DNA of 64,000 bases from Pseudosulfitobacter sp. DSM 107133 (GTDB lineage Bacteria > Pseudomonadota > Alphaproteobacteria > Rhodobacterales > Rhodobacteraceae), in the NCBI RefSeq assembly GCF_022788695.1, contig NZ_CP085154.1:2480001-2544000 (forward strand), in the 5' to 3' direction. Positions 26,440 to 35,266 of this stretch are shown in pieces. The notes beneath the pieces are model-generated. The model had not been told where the DNA came from. It did not search any database and was given only the letters and a program-made list of their open reading frames with translations. Each line of letters opens with the position of its first letter. Position 1 is the first letter of the stretch. A program made the translations under genes and the position numbers.

Positions 26440-26476
26440 GGCGGCGGTCCCATCCTCCCGGGGCCGCCGTTTTTTT
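26440..26476 (+). terminator. intrinsic terminator of the DUF1127-sRNA transcript
   Basis: GC-rich stem CGGCGG with CCGCCG enclosing a loop that still contains TCCTCCC, followed by seven T (26470-26476). Confidence 0.85.
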
Positions 26477-26578
26477 ATGTCCGGTGAAAACCGCGACCCT
26501 GCAGGCGCGTGTTGTGCGACCCTTGGGTTTGAGGCACATTCAGCCGACAGGGCATGGCCCGCGACATCCCAAGGGGAC

Positions 26579-27277
26579 ATGATGCCGGAACTGATGGAAA
26601 ACAGCGTGGTCTTCGGCATTCTGGCAGCGCTTTTGTCGCGCTTCATTCCTGTGCGGGGCACGCCAAAACGACCGGTCCCCTTCTGGGGCAGCGTATTGAT
26701 CGGCATTGTTGCCGCCTATGTCGGCCCGCCCGCATTGGACATCTTGCAGCGCCTGTGGCGCGCCTTGCCGTTCCTGCCGGTGATCACCGAGGGCATGGTG
26801 TTTTTGGGCGGCTTCGTGTTTTTCGTCATGCACTATATGTTCGAGGGCAAAGACAAACCGCGCCGTGTTCCGGTCCGGGCCAGTCTGGCCACGGCTGTCG
26901 TCGTGGCCCTTGTGCTGCCCTGGGTGCTGTTCAAGACGACCGGCACCTATCAGCAGATATCCTACCGGGCGAATGTGGACCATTGCACCAGCGGGATGCG
27001 CGGGCAGGTGCAGCCGCGCGACGTGACCAACACCTGCGATTTTACGATTGTGGTCGGCCTGTGCATGCCGGACGAGCGGAACCCCGAGACATGCCGGCAA
27101 TCGGTCACATTGGCCCCCGGAGCGGTTGCCCGTTTTGACCCCGGCGAAGCGCGGCTGTCGTATAATCCCGGAAATCGCGACGGGTTGACCGTGGTCGCCT
27201 GCCGCCCGCCAAGCCGCCCGTCGCGCGCGCTGACACAGGTGGGGCGCAGTCACGAAGGTGTTTGCCTGCCGGGTTAA
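26579..27277 (+). CDS. membrane protein with C-terminal soluble domain, family not recognised
   Basis: 232 residues from ATG 26579 (preceded by AAGGGGAC). The first 130 residues hold about four membrane helices (NSVVFGILAALLSRF, VPFWGSVLIGIVAAYVG, MVFLGGFVFFVMHYMF, ATAVVVALVLPWVLF). The last 100 residues are soluble with five cysteines (DHCTSG, NTCDF, GLCMPD, ETCRQ, VACRPP), suggesting disulfides in the periplasm. I do not recognise the family. It follows the sRNA terminator, so it needs its own promoter. Confidence 0.7.
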   Translation: MMPELMENSVVFGILAALLSRFIPVRGTPKRPVPFWGSVLIGIVAAYVGPPALDILQRLWRALPFLPVITEGMVFLGGFVFFVMHYMFEGKDKPRRVPVRASLATAVVVALVLPWVLFKTTGTYQQISYRANVDHCTSGMRGQVQPRDVTNTCDFTIVVGLCMPDERNPETCRQSVTLAPGAVARFDPGEARLSYNPGNRDGLTVVACRPPSRPSRALTQVGRSHEGVCLPG

Positions 27278-27358
27278 TTCAACCCACGCCTTTAGTGCGA
27301 AGGATGCGCCGCGTCGTCCCGGCACACCTCGATACCGGCAAGAGCGGTTGCGCGAACC

Positions 27359-27643
27359 TCAGTGCAACACCCGCCGCCCCGCAGCCCCGCCACGGCGCTG
27401 CGGCGTGGGCACATGTCGCGTTGCTGCTTCGATATGGTCCAGAAAGGCCGTAACTGCCGGCCCCGGATTGTCATAATCCCAATGCGCCAGCACTTCACGC
27501 GCCGCCTGTCCGGGGCGCACATCCTGTGGCAGGGTGAACACCCATTCCAGAAACCCCGCCCGCGCTGCCGCATCGCCGTCGGCACCCGCACCAATGCCGG
27601 CATCATCCAGATCGGCAAGCCCTGCCACGATCTTTGAAAACAT
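27359..27643 (-). CDS. unrecognised 94-residue protein downstream of a cobalamin riboswitch
   Basis: Begins at ATG 27643 after a clear AAAGGACGACAG ribosome site. Acidic N-terminal half with many Ala/Gly/Asp residues, then EWVFTLPQDVRPGQAAREVL and AHWDYDNPGPAVTAFLDHIEAAT; no signal peptide, helix or cofactor motif visible. It is the only gene between the riboswitch (27762-27931) and the convergent membrane gene, so B12 should control it. The leader has a GTCACG/CGTGAC hairpin just before the ribosome site that could form part of the expression platform. Confidence 0.7.
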   Translation of the reverse strand: MFSKIVAGLADLDDAGIGAGADGDAAARAGFLEWVFTLPQDVRPGQAAREVLAHWDYDNPGPAVTAFLDHIEAATRHVPTPQRRGGAAGRRVLH

Positions 27644-27761
27644 CTGTCGTCCTTTCCCGTCACGCCCCGTGACCTGTTCAATTGGACGGATGGTGCGGAA
27701 AGGGCAGCACGGAAACAGGCCCATGCACAGCCGCTTCCATCGCCACCCGCGATTCACGTAC

Positions 27762-27931
27762 ACCCAAGGCTGGTTTCCGGGCTTGGGGCGGGTGGCCTTG
27801 CGGCCCGCAATTGACACCTTCCCGGGGAACGCCCCAGTGGCCTTGCCAGTCACATCCCACCCTCACCGTTGCGGGGGCAGCGCCGGAATCACACCGGCTT
27901 CCCAATTCTCCGCCCGTGGGCGGCACCTTGG
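27762..27931 (-). promoter_or_regulatory. cobalamin riboswitch 1
   Basis: On the minus strand the core is unmistakable: AGGTGCCGCCC start, GGGAAGCCGGTG, TCCGGCGCTGCCCCCGCAAC, GGCCACTGG, GGGAAGG and the B12 box AAGCCCGGAAACCAGCC (27784-27768). P1 is closed by CCAAGG with CCTTGG. Downstream is the 94-residue protein gene. Confidence 0.93.
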
Positions 27932-28004
27932 ATGTTCAGACTATTGTTGCTGCTGATTCACCACAAGCCCAAAGACGGCAGCACACGACCATTTGCGACC
28001 CTGG

Positions 28005-28102
28005 AGCGTCCGGCCTTAAACATGAATCACTTGTTCGCTGCCTTCGCCTGCGGCGGGGCGCGAAAAGTGATGTGCGATGCCTCAGGGTAATGGCCGGACG
28101 CT
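28005..28102. repeat. long imperfect stem-loop element after the helicase gene
   Basis: Outer perfect 11-bp arms AGCGTCCGGCC (28005-28015) and GGCCGGACGCT (28092-28102) enclose a second imperfect pair (AATCACTTgTTCGC with GCGAAaAGTGAT) and a GC-rich tip. The right edge abuts the helicase stop codon. No run of T follows. It may be a REP-like element, a stabilising 3' structure or an ncRNA. Confidence 0.5.
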
Positions 28103-30727
28103 TTAGAACGGAATGTCGTCAGCGCCGGTGATGAACTTCGACACGACCTTTTTGGTCCCCGCCTTTTCAAAGTCGATCTCCAGCTTGTCGCCCTCGATTC
28201 CCACAACCGCACCATAGCCGAACTTCTGGTGAAACACCCGTTCGCCCACGGTAAAGCTGCTGAGTGCACTGGCGTCGATGGTGGTGTTACGGCTTTCGCG
28301 CGGCTGGCTGACCGAGCGGTCCTGACTGCGCGCCTGCAAGCGCCGCCATCCGGGGGAATTATAGACATTGGCCTCGGCCGCCGCTTCGTGCAGGCGGGAT
28401 CGCACACCGGCCATGCCTGCGGCACCGTAATTGCCCCCATGCAGCCCCGGCGGGGTCAGCACGTCGACATGATCGGCGGGCAATTCGTCGATAAACCGCG
28501 AGGGCAGCGCCGACTGCCACTGGCCAAACACAAAGCGGTTGGAGACAAAGGAAATCGTGCAGACCTCCTCGGCGCGGGTGATGCCGACATAGGCAAGGCG
28601 GCGCTCTTCCTCCAGCCCCTTGACCCCGCTTTCATCCATCGAACGTTGCGACGGGAACAGGCCGTCCTCCCAACCGGGCAGGAACACCATGGGGAATTCC
28701 AGCCCCTTGGCCGCGTGCAGGGTCATGATGCTGACCTTGGCACCCTCGCCTTCCTGCTCGTTGTCCATGATCAGGCTGACGTGTTCCAGAAACCCTTGCA
28801 GGTTTTCGAAATTGTGCAGCTGGTTGATCAGCTCCTTGAGGTTCTCCAGCCGCCCCGGCGCCTCGGGTGTCTTGTCGTTCTGCCAGTGGGCGGTATAGCC
28901 GCTGTCATCCAGAATCACCTCGGCCAGTTCGATATGGGTATAGTCGGGCGCGGTGTCGGTTTCGGTGTCCACCACGCTGTCGTCATCGTCCAGAATGCGG
29001 GTGCCATTGGCCCGCAGCATCGCAGACCACCGGTCGATCCCCTCGACCAGCTTGCGCAGTTCGGCACCACCCTTGCCCTTGATCAGCCCTTGTTCAACCG
29101 CGATCCGCGCCCCTTCGACCAGGTTCACGCCATTCGCCCGCGCCGTGATCTGAATGGTCTGCTGCGCCTTGTCGCCAAGGCCGCGCTTTGGCGTGTTGAC
29201 GATACGTTCAAACGCCAGATCATTGTCCGGCGACACCACGACGCGAAAATAGGCCATCGCGTCCCTGATCTCCAACCGCTCGTAAAAGCGCGGGCCACCG
29301 ATCACGCGGTAGGGCAGACCGATGGTCAGGAACCGGTCCTCGAACGCGCGCATCTGGTGCGAGGCGCGGACGAGGATGGCGATTTCGTCGAGGTCAAACT
29401 TTTGAAACGCCGGTGGAAGCGGTTGATTATCCTCATATCTTCCGACCAATTCCCACATTAAACGGCGGGATTTTTGGTCCGTGAAAGGACTGTTTTGAAA
29501 CCGCATTCTTGCGAACAACTCTTCAGGCGTTTTCACTCCATTCAGAGCATCCTGCTTCGCAAGACGCTCGAACTCTTGAAGAATACTCTTCGAGCGAGGA
29601 TTATTGCGGCTGACCGCGTGTTTTGATGTGCCACGCTGCGCCGCCTCGATCTCTTCACCGATCCAGCGCGCCTCTTCCTCACCGTCCCAATGGCCGATCA
29701 GGCGCACCATCTCGCCCTCGGTCTCTTCGGTCCACAGCGTCTTGCCCAGACGGTCGGTGTTGCCCGCAATCACCCCCGAGGCCGCAGCCAGAATATGCGG
29801 GGTCGAGCGGTAGTTCTGTTCCAGCCGCACCACATGCGACCCCGGAAAATCCTTTTCAAACCGCAGGATGTTGCCCACCTCGGCCCCGCGCCAGCCATAG
29901 ATCGACTGGTCGTCGTCGCCCACGCAACAGATGTTCTTGTGCCCGCCCGCCAGCAGCCGCAGCCACAGGTATTGGGCCACGTTGGTGTCCTGATATTCGT
30001 CCACCAGAATGTATTTGAACCAACGCTGGTACTGCTCCAGCACGTCGGGGTGTTTCTGGAAGATCGTGACCATGTGCAACAGCAGGTCACCGAAATCGGT
30101 GGCGTTCAGGTCGATCAGGCGGCGCTGGTATTGGGCATACAGCTCCACGCCCTTGTGATTGTAGGCCCCCGCATCCGCCGACGGGATCTTGTCCGGCGTC
30201 AGGGCGCGGTTTTTCCATGCGTCGATGACACCGGCCAGTTGCCGCGCGGGCCAGCGTTTGTCGTCAATGCCCGCCGCACTGACCAGTTGTTTCAGCAGGC
30301 GCAGCTGGTCGTCGGTGTCCAGAATGGTAAAGTTCGACTTCAGCCCCACCAGTTCCGCGTGCCGCCGCAACAGTTTCACACAGATGGCGTGGAACGTGCC
30401 CAGCCACGGCATGCCTTCGATCTGCTGGCCCAGCATCTGGCCCACGCGGATTTTCATCTCGCGCGCGGCCTTGTTGGTAAAGGTCACCGCCAGCACTTCG
30501 TTCGGGCGCGCCCGTCCTGTCATTAACAAATGCACGATTCGCGCGGTCAGGGCGCGGGTCTTGCCGGTGCCCGCCCCTGCCAGCATCAGCACGGGGCCGT
30601 CCATCTGTTCGACCGCGGCACGTTGGGCGGGGTTCAACCCGTCAAGATAGGGTTGCGGACGCGCGGCCATGGCGCGGGCGGACAGCGAAGCGCCCTCGAA
30701 GGCGTCCATTTCATCGAAACTGCTCAT
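28103..30727 (-). CDS. uvrD: UvrD/PcrA-type superfamily 1 DNA helicase with an inserted segment
   Basis: ATP-dependent 3'-5' helicase for repair. From ATG 30727, 874 residues: Walker A GAGTGKT (51-57), motif Ia VTFTNKAAREM, motif II VDEYQDTN, motif III GDDDQSIYGWRGA, motif IV EQNYRST, motif V TLHAAKGLEFP, motif VI AYVGITRAEE, and a Tudor-like C-terminus (GERVFHQKFGYGAV). Between WIGEEIEAAQRG and FDLDEIAILVRAS, residues about 366-441 form an extra charged segment not usual in the family; its DNA (29405-29633) is about 48 percent GC, well below the rest of the gene. See findings. Confidence 0.95.
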   Translation of the reverse strand: MSSFDEMDAFEGASLSARAMAARPQPYLDGLNPAQRAAVEQMDGPVLMLAGAGTGKTRALTARIVHLLMTGRARPNEVLAVTFTNKAAREMKIRVGQMLGQQIEGMPWLGTFHAICVKLLRRHAELVGLKSNFTILDTDDQLRLLKQLVSAAGIDDKRWPARQLAGVIDAWKNRALTPDKIPSADAGAYNHKGVELYAQYQRRLIDLNATDFGDLLLHMVTIFQKHPDVLEQYQRWFKYILVDEYQDTNVAQYLWLRLLAGGHKNICCVGDDDQSIYGWRGAEVGNILRFEKDFPGSHVVRLEQNYRSTPHILAAASGVIAGNTDRLGKTLWTEETEGEMVRLIGHWDGEEEARWIGEEIEAAQRGTSKHAVSRNNPRSKSILQEFERLAKQDALNGVKTPEELFARMRFQNSPFTDQKSRRLMWELVGRYEDNQPLPPAFQKFDLDEIAILVRASHQMRAFEDRFLTIGLPYRVIGGPRFYERLEIRDAMAYFRVVVSPDNDLAFERIVNTPKRGLGDKAQQTIQITARANGVNLVEGARIAVEQGLIKGKGGAELRKLVEGIDRWSAMLRANGTRILDDDDSVVDTETDTAPDYTHIELAEVILDDSGYTAHWQNDKTPEAPGRLENLKELINQLHNFENLQGFLEHVSLIMDNEQEGEGAKVSIMTLHAAKGLEFPMVFLPGWEDGLFPSQRSMDESGVKGLEEERRLAYVGITRAEEVCTISFVSNRFVFGQWQSALPSRFIDELPADHVDVLTPPGLHGGNYGAAGMAGVRSRLHEAAAEANVYNSPGWRRLQARSQDRSVSQPRESRNTTIDASALSSFTVGERVFHQKFGYGAVVGIEGDKLEIDFEKAGTKKVVSKFITGADDIPF

Positions 30728-31124
30728 GTAGGTCGATATACAGATACCACGGCCCAAGGGAAAGGGTGTTCTATGGATGTTCTCGCCACAAAGCGCCCGA
30801 TAACTGCTGCTTTGACAAGGCATCACGCCGCGTCCTGGCTCCGCCTGAGACCCGCGGAAACGCTGCTTGATTTGCCAGGACGCCCAAAATTTCAGCAATG
30901 CAACAGCACCTGCCCGATCCCCGGGACATGGCCACCAACAGGGGCGGGGATTCCCCTGAAATCCTCCGGCCCGCGCGGGTTCGGCTGAGTCTTTGCGCTA
31001 ACATGTCCGGCAGCAGACCGGATGCGCCGCAAACAGGCTTCGCGACGGTGCCATTGGGTTGTAACAGTCGCGTAAATTGACCTACACCCTGCGTGAACAC
31101 CATCAGGCCGTTACTTATACAAGG
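30728..31124. other. divergent intergenic region helicase / pyruvate carboxylase
   Basis: 397 bp upstream of both genes. No gene, tRNA or clear promoter is visible. A short hairpin-forming GC-rich part (about 30925-30985) precedes a less GC-rich stretch near 31060-31110 that probably holds the carboxylase promoter. Confidence 0.4.
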
Positions 31125-34100
31125 ATGTCCACTTTGACCGAGTTTTCCAAGATCCTCATTGCCAACCGGGGTGAAATCGCCATCCGCATCATGCGTGCGG
31201 CCAACGAGATGGGCAAAAAGACGGTGGCCGTCTTTGCCGAAGAGGACAAGCTGGGGCTGCACCGGTTCAAGGCGGACGAAGCCTATCGCATTGGCGAGGG
31301 GCTGGGGCCGGTGGCGGCCTATCTGAGCATCGAGGAAATCATCCGCGTGGCCCGCATGTCGGGCGCCGATGCGATCCACCCGGGTTACGGGCTGTTGTCG
31401 GAAAACCCCGATTTCGTTGATGCCTGCGACGCGGCGGGCATTACCTTTATCGGGCCCAAGGCCGAGACCATGCGCGCCCTTGGCGACAAAGCCAGCGCGC
31501 GGCGTGTGGCGGTCGAGGCCGGTGTGCCGGTGATCCCCGCGACCGAAGTGCTGGGCACCGACATGGACGCGATCCGCGCCGAGGCGGCAGAGGTCGGCTA
31601 TCCGCTGATGCTGAAAGCGTCGTGGGGCGGTGGCGGACGCGGCATGCGTCCGATCAACGCGCCCGAAGAGCTGGAAGAAAAGGTGCTGGAAGGTCGGCGC
31701 GAGGCCGAAGCCGCCTTTGGCAACGGCGAGGGCTATCTGGAAAAGATGATCCTGCGCGCCCGCCACGTCGAGGTGCAGATCCTGGGCGACAAACATGGCG
31801 GCATGTACCACCTGTTTGAGCGCGACTGTTCCGTGCAGCGGCGCAACCAGAAGGTCGTGGAACGCGCCCCCGCCCCCTATCTGACCGCAGAGCAGCGCGA
31901 GGAGATTTGCGCGCTTGGCTATAAAATCTGCAAACATGTGAACTATGAATGCGCGGGCACCGTCGAATTCCTGATGGATATGGACGACGGCAAATTCTAC
32001 TTCATCGAAGTGAACCCGCGCGTGCAGGTCGAACATACCGTCACCGAAGAAGTCACCGGCATCGACATCGTGCGCGCCCAGATCCTGATCGCCGAGGGCA
32101 AGAGCATTGCCGACGCCACCGGCAAGGCCAGCCAGAGCGACGTGACCCTGAACGGCCACGCCCTGCAAACCCGGATCACCACCGAGGACCCGCAGAACAA
32201 CTTTATCCCCGACTATGGCCGCATCACCGCCTACCGCTCGGCCACGGGCCTGGGCATCCGTCTGGACGGCGGCACGGCTTACGCGGGCGGCGTCATCACC
32301 CGCTATTACGACAGCCTGCTGACCAAGGTCACCGCCAAGGCCCCCACGCCCGAGATGGCCATCGCCCGCATGGACCGCGCCCTGCGCGAATTCCGTATTC
32401 GCGGCGTGTCCACCAACATCGCCTTCGTGGAAAACCTGCTGAAGCACCCGACCTTCCTCGATTACAGCTATACCACCAAGTTCATCGACACGACGCCCGA
32501 GCTGTTCCAGTTCTCGCGCCGGCGCGACCGTGGCACCAAGGTTCTGACCTATATCGCGGATATCACCGTGAACGGTCACCCCGAGACCAAGGACCGCCCG
32601 CTGCCCGCCAATGCCCGCGCCCCAAAGGCGCCCGCCGCGACGCATGAACCAACCATGGGCACGCGCAACCTGCTGGAGCAAAAGGGCGCGCAGGCCGTGG
32701 CCGACTGGATGAAGGCGCAAAAGCAGCTGCTGCTGACCGACACCACCATGCGCGACGGGCACCAGTCGTTGCTGGCGACGCGGATGCGCTCGATCGACAT
32801 GATCAAGGCAGCTCCCGCCTATGCCTCCAACCTGCCACAGCTGTTCAGTGTCGAATGCTGGGGCGGTGCGACATTCGATGTGGCCTATCGGTTCTTGCAG
32901 GAATGCCCCTGGCAGCGCCTGCGCGACCTGCGCAAGGCGATGCCCAATGTGATGACCCAGATGCTGCTGCGCGCCAGCAACGGCGTGGGCTACACCAACT
33001 ATCCCGACAACGTGGTCCAGTTCTTTGTGAAGCAGGCCGCCGAAAGCGGTGTTGACGTGTTCCGCGTGTTCGACAGCCTGAACTGGGTTGAAAACATGCG
33101 CGTGGCCATGGACGCGGTCGTGGACAGCGGCAAGGTCTGCGAGGGCACGATCTGCTATACCGGTGATCTGCTGAACCCCGAGCGCGCGAAATACGACCTG
33201 AAGTATTACGTGCAGATGGGTCAGGACCTGAAGGCCGCAGGCGCGCATGTGCTGGGCCTGAAGGACATGGCGGGCCTGCTGAAACCCGCCGCGGCCAAGG
33301 CGCTGATCGGGGCGCTGAAGCAAGAGGTCGGCCTGCCGATCCACTTCCACACGCACGACACCTCGGGTGCGGCGGCGGCCACGGTGATGGCGGCGACGGA
33401 TGCGGGTGTGGATGCGGTCGATGCGGCGATGGATGCCTTCTCGGGCGGCACCTCGCAGCCCTGCCTTGGCTCGATCGTCGAGGCACTGCGCAACACGCCC
33501 CGCGACACCGGGCTGGACATGGCCGCCGTGCGCGAGATGTCGGACTATTGGGAAGGCGTGCGCGCGCAATATGCGGCGTTCGAGAGCGGCCTGATGGCCC
33601 CGGCGTCCGAGGTCTACCTGCACGAGATGCCCGGCGGGCAGTTCACCAACCTCAAGGCGCAGGCGCGCTCGCTGGGGCTGGAGGACCGCTGGCACGAGGT
33701 GGCGCAGACCTATGCGGATGTGAACCAGATGTTCGGTGACATTGTGAAGGTCACGCCGTCCTCCAAGGTCGTGGGCGACATGGCCCTGATGATGGTCAGC
33801 CAGGGCCTGACCCGCGCGCAGGTCGAAGACCCCAAATCCGACGTGGCCTTTCCCGACAGCGTCGTGGACATGATGCGCGGCAACCTGGGCCAGCCTCCAG
33901 GCGGCTTCCCTGAAGGCATCCAGAAAAAGGTGCTGAAGGGCGAAAAGCCGTCGACCGACCGTCCCGGCCTGCACCTGAAACCTGTGGACATCGAAGCGAC
34001 CCGCGCGCAGGTCATCAAGGAACTGGAAGGCAAGAAGATCGACGACGAGGATCTGGCCGGCTACCTGATGTATCCCAAGGTGTTCATGGACTACATGGGC

Positions 34101-34571
34101 CGTCACCGCAGCTATGGCCCGGTGCGCACCCTGCCCACGCATACGTTCTTTTACGGGATGTCCCCCAGCGAAGAGATCAGCGTGGAAATCGACCCCGGCA
34201 AGACCATGGAAATCCGCCTGCAAGCGGTGGGCGACACCGGCGAGGACGGCGAGGTGAAAGTGTTCTTTGAACTCAACGGCCAGCCGCGGGTGATCCGCGT
34301 GCCGAACCGTCTGGTCAAAGCCACCACCCAGCAGCGCCCCAAGGCGGAACTGGGCAACGCCAACCACATCGGCGCGCCGATGCCGGGCGTGGTGGCCACC
34401 GTGGCCACATCCGTGGGTGCGCAGGTCAAAGAGGGCGATCTGCTGCTGACCATCGAAGCGATGAAGATGGAAACCGGCATCCACGCCGAACGCAACGCCA
34501 CGGTCAAGGCGGTGAACGTCCAGCCCGGAAGCCAGATCGACGCCAAGGATCTGCTGATCGAGCTGGAGTGA
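31125..34571 (+). CDS. pyc: pyruvate carboxylase
   Basis: Biotin enzyme making oxaloacetate from pyruvate and bicarbonate; anaplerotic. 1148 residues, the full single-chain length. Order: biotin carboxylase ATP-grasp domain (ILIANRGEIAIRI, SWGGGGRGM, FIEVNPRVQVEHTVTEE), carboxyltransferase TIM barrel (LLTDTTMRDGHQSLLATRMRS, HFHTHDTSGAA), PYC linker, and the biotin domain with EAMKMET, biotinylated Lys1114. An in-frame ATG 16 codons upstream exists, but MSTLTEFSKILIANRGE is the natural start. Monocistronic. Confidence 0.98.
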   Translation: MSTLTEFSKILIANRGEIAIRIMRAANEMGKKTVAVFAEEDKLGLHRFKADEAYRIGEGLGPVAAYLSIEEIIRVARMSGADAIHPGYGLLSENPDFVDACDAAGITFIGPKAETMRALGDKASARRVAVEAGVPVIPATEVLGTDMDAIRAEAAEVGYPLMLKASWGGGGRGMRPINAPEELEEKVLEGRREAEAAFGNGEGYLEKMILRARHVEVQILGDKHGGMYHLFERDCSVQRRNQKVVERAPAPYLTAEQREEICALGYKICKHVNYECAGTVEFLMDMDDGKFYFIEVNPRVQVEHTVTEEVTGIDIVRAQILIAEGKSIADATGKASQSDVTLNGHALQTRITTEDPQNNFIPDYGRITAYRSATGLGIRLDGGTAYAGGVITRYYDSLLTKVTAKAPTPEMAIARMDRALREFRIRGVSTNIAFVENLLKHPTFLDYSYTTKFIDTTPELFQFSRRRDRGTKVLTYIADITVNGHPETKDRPLPANARAPKAPAATHEPTMGTRNLLEQKGAQAVADWMKAQKQLLLTDTTMRDGHQSLLATRMRSIDMIKAAPAYASNLPQLFSVECWGGATFDVAYRFLQECPWQRLRDLRKAMPNVMTQMLLRASNGVGYTNYPDNVVQFFVKQAAESGVDVFRVFDSLNWVENMRVAMDAVVDSGKVCEGTICYTGDLLNPERAKYDLKYYVQMGQDLKAAGAHVLGLKDMAGLLKPAAAKALIGALKQEVGLPIHFHTHDTSGAAAATVMAATDAGVDAVDAAMDAFSGGTSQPCLGSIVEALRNTPRDTGLDMAAVREMSDYWEGVRAQYAAFESGLMAPASEVYLHEMPGGQFTNLKAQARSLGLEDRWHEVAQTYADVNQMFGDIVKVTPSSKVVGDMALMMVSQGLTRAQVEDPKSDVAFPDSVVDMMRGNLGQPPGGFPEGIQKKVLKGEKPSTDRPGLHLKPVDIEATRAQVIKELEGKKIDDEDLAGYLMYPKVFMDYMGRHRSYGPVRTLPTHTFFYGMSPSEEISVEIDPGKTMEIRLQAVGDTGEDGEVKVFFELNGQPRVIRVPNRLVKATTQQRPKAELGNANHIGAPMPGVVATVATSVGAQVKEGDLLLTIEAMKMETGIHAERNATVKAVNVQPGSQIDAKDLLIELE

Positions 34572-34642
34572 GGGGGGAAGCGGCCTGATATCTGCAAAAC
34601 TCTGTCCGGCACTGCCGGGCAGAGCCGCAACCGGAGCGCCCC

Positions 34643-35038
34643 ATGCAACACCTCGCCCTCATCTCCCTGCTGGTGCCCGACTATGACGATGGCATCGCCT
34701 TCTATGTCGGCCGGATGGGATTCGAGTTGCTGGAAGACACCGACTTGGGCGGCGGCAAACGTTGGGTGCGCGTCGCCCCTGCGGGGGCGCAAACCGCGTT
34801 CCTATTGGCCCGCGCGGTGGGCAAACGCCAGACTGACGCCATCGGCAATCAGGGCGGCGGGCGGGTCTGGCTGTTTTTGCAAACCGACGACTTCGCCGCC
34901 GATCATGCGCGCCTGCTGGCCGCCGGTGTCACGTTCGAGGAATCACCGCGCCACGAACCCTATGGCACCGTCGCCGTGATGCAGGACATTTTCGGCAACC
35001 GCTGGGACCTGATCCAGTTCGCAAATCCCGCCAACTGA
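34643..35038 (+). CDS. VOC/glyoxalase-superfamily protein
   Basis: 131 residues with the paired beta-alpha-beta-beta-beta modules of the vicinal oxygen chelate fold: LISLLVPDYDDGIAFYVGRMGFELLED at the start and VAVMQDIFGNRWDLIQ at the end. His3 and a C-terminal Asp/Gln are possible metal ligands, but the usual C-terminal Glu is not obvious. Substrate cannot be read. 71 bp downstream of pyc, same strand. Confidence 0.85.
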   Translation: MQHLALISLLVPDYDDGIAFYVGRMGFELLEDTDLGGGKRWVRVAPAGAQTAFLLARAVGKRQTDAIGNQGGGRVWLFLQTDDFAADHARLLAAGVTFEESPRHEPYGTVAVMQDIFGNRWDLIQFANPAN

Positions 35039-35136
35039 CCCCGCCCCCTGCGACAAGATGAACTTTTTTTGACGAACCTCAATTTTCCTCTTGCAGCCGG
35101 ATGCCCGCGTTTGTAGATCAGCCCTACCAAAAGGAA

Positions 35137-35211
35137 GCGGGCGTAGCTCAGGGGTAGAGCATAACCTTGCCAAGGTTAGGGTCGGGCGTTCGAATCGCCT
35201 CGCCCGCTCCA
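35137..35211 (+). tRNA. tRNA-Gly (GCC)
   Basis: Complete cloverleaf: acceptor GCGGGCG with CGCCCGC, D-stem GCTC/GAGC, anticodon stem TAACC/GGTTA with loop TTGCCAA (anticodon GCC at 35169-35171), T-loop TTCGAAT, encoded CCA. Confidence 0.97.
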
Positions 35212-35244
35212 ATTTGGTCCTGCCCACCCACGCAGGAAACAGAC

Positions 35245-35266
35245 AAGGCCGCCTTCGGGCGGCCTT
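35245..35266 (+). terminator. hairpin terminator after tRNA-Gly
   Basis: A 9-bp perfect stem AAGGCCGCC / GGCGGCCTT with a TTCG tetraloop; only a weak T stretch follows. Confidence 0.6.

Larger units (their letters stand above)
25995..26476 (+). ncRNA. cuckoo/CcsR-type sRNA array: ten hairpins with CCUCCUCCC loops
   Basis: Ten successive hairpins carry an anti-Shine-Dalgarno CCTCCTCCC or a shortened form in the loop: full motif at 26007, 26048, 26115, 26226, 26331, 26369 and 26412; shortened at 26156, 26264 and 26453. Stems are compensatory GC-rich arms such as GCGGCGACATC with GATGTCGCCGC. Hairpins pair into four units starting at 26034, 26144, 26254 and 26360, about 110 nt apart; the first three have a short CCCCG/CGGGG stem between their two hairpins. 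The array ends in a T7 terminator. Best explained as four processed sRNAs following the DUF1127 gene. Confidence 0.85.

Noticed and set aside
25995..26476. CRISPR-like repeat array
   Set aside because: Repeats are imperfect hairpins with a constant loop and changing stems, without unique spacers or cas genes; better explained as tandem sRNAs.
30771..34484. Very long (1237-codon) open frame on the minus strand opposite pyruvate carboxylase
   Set aside because: It is exactly antisense to a perfect pyc gene, is His/Gly/Arg-rich with no motif, and arises from GC-rich codon bias.
35039..35136. Attachment-site core near the tRNA-Gly gene
   Set aside because: No matching direct repeat of the tRNA end could be found by eye within the next 3 kb.
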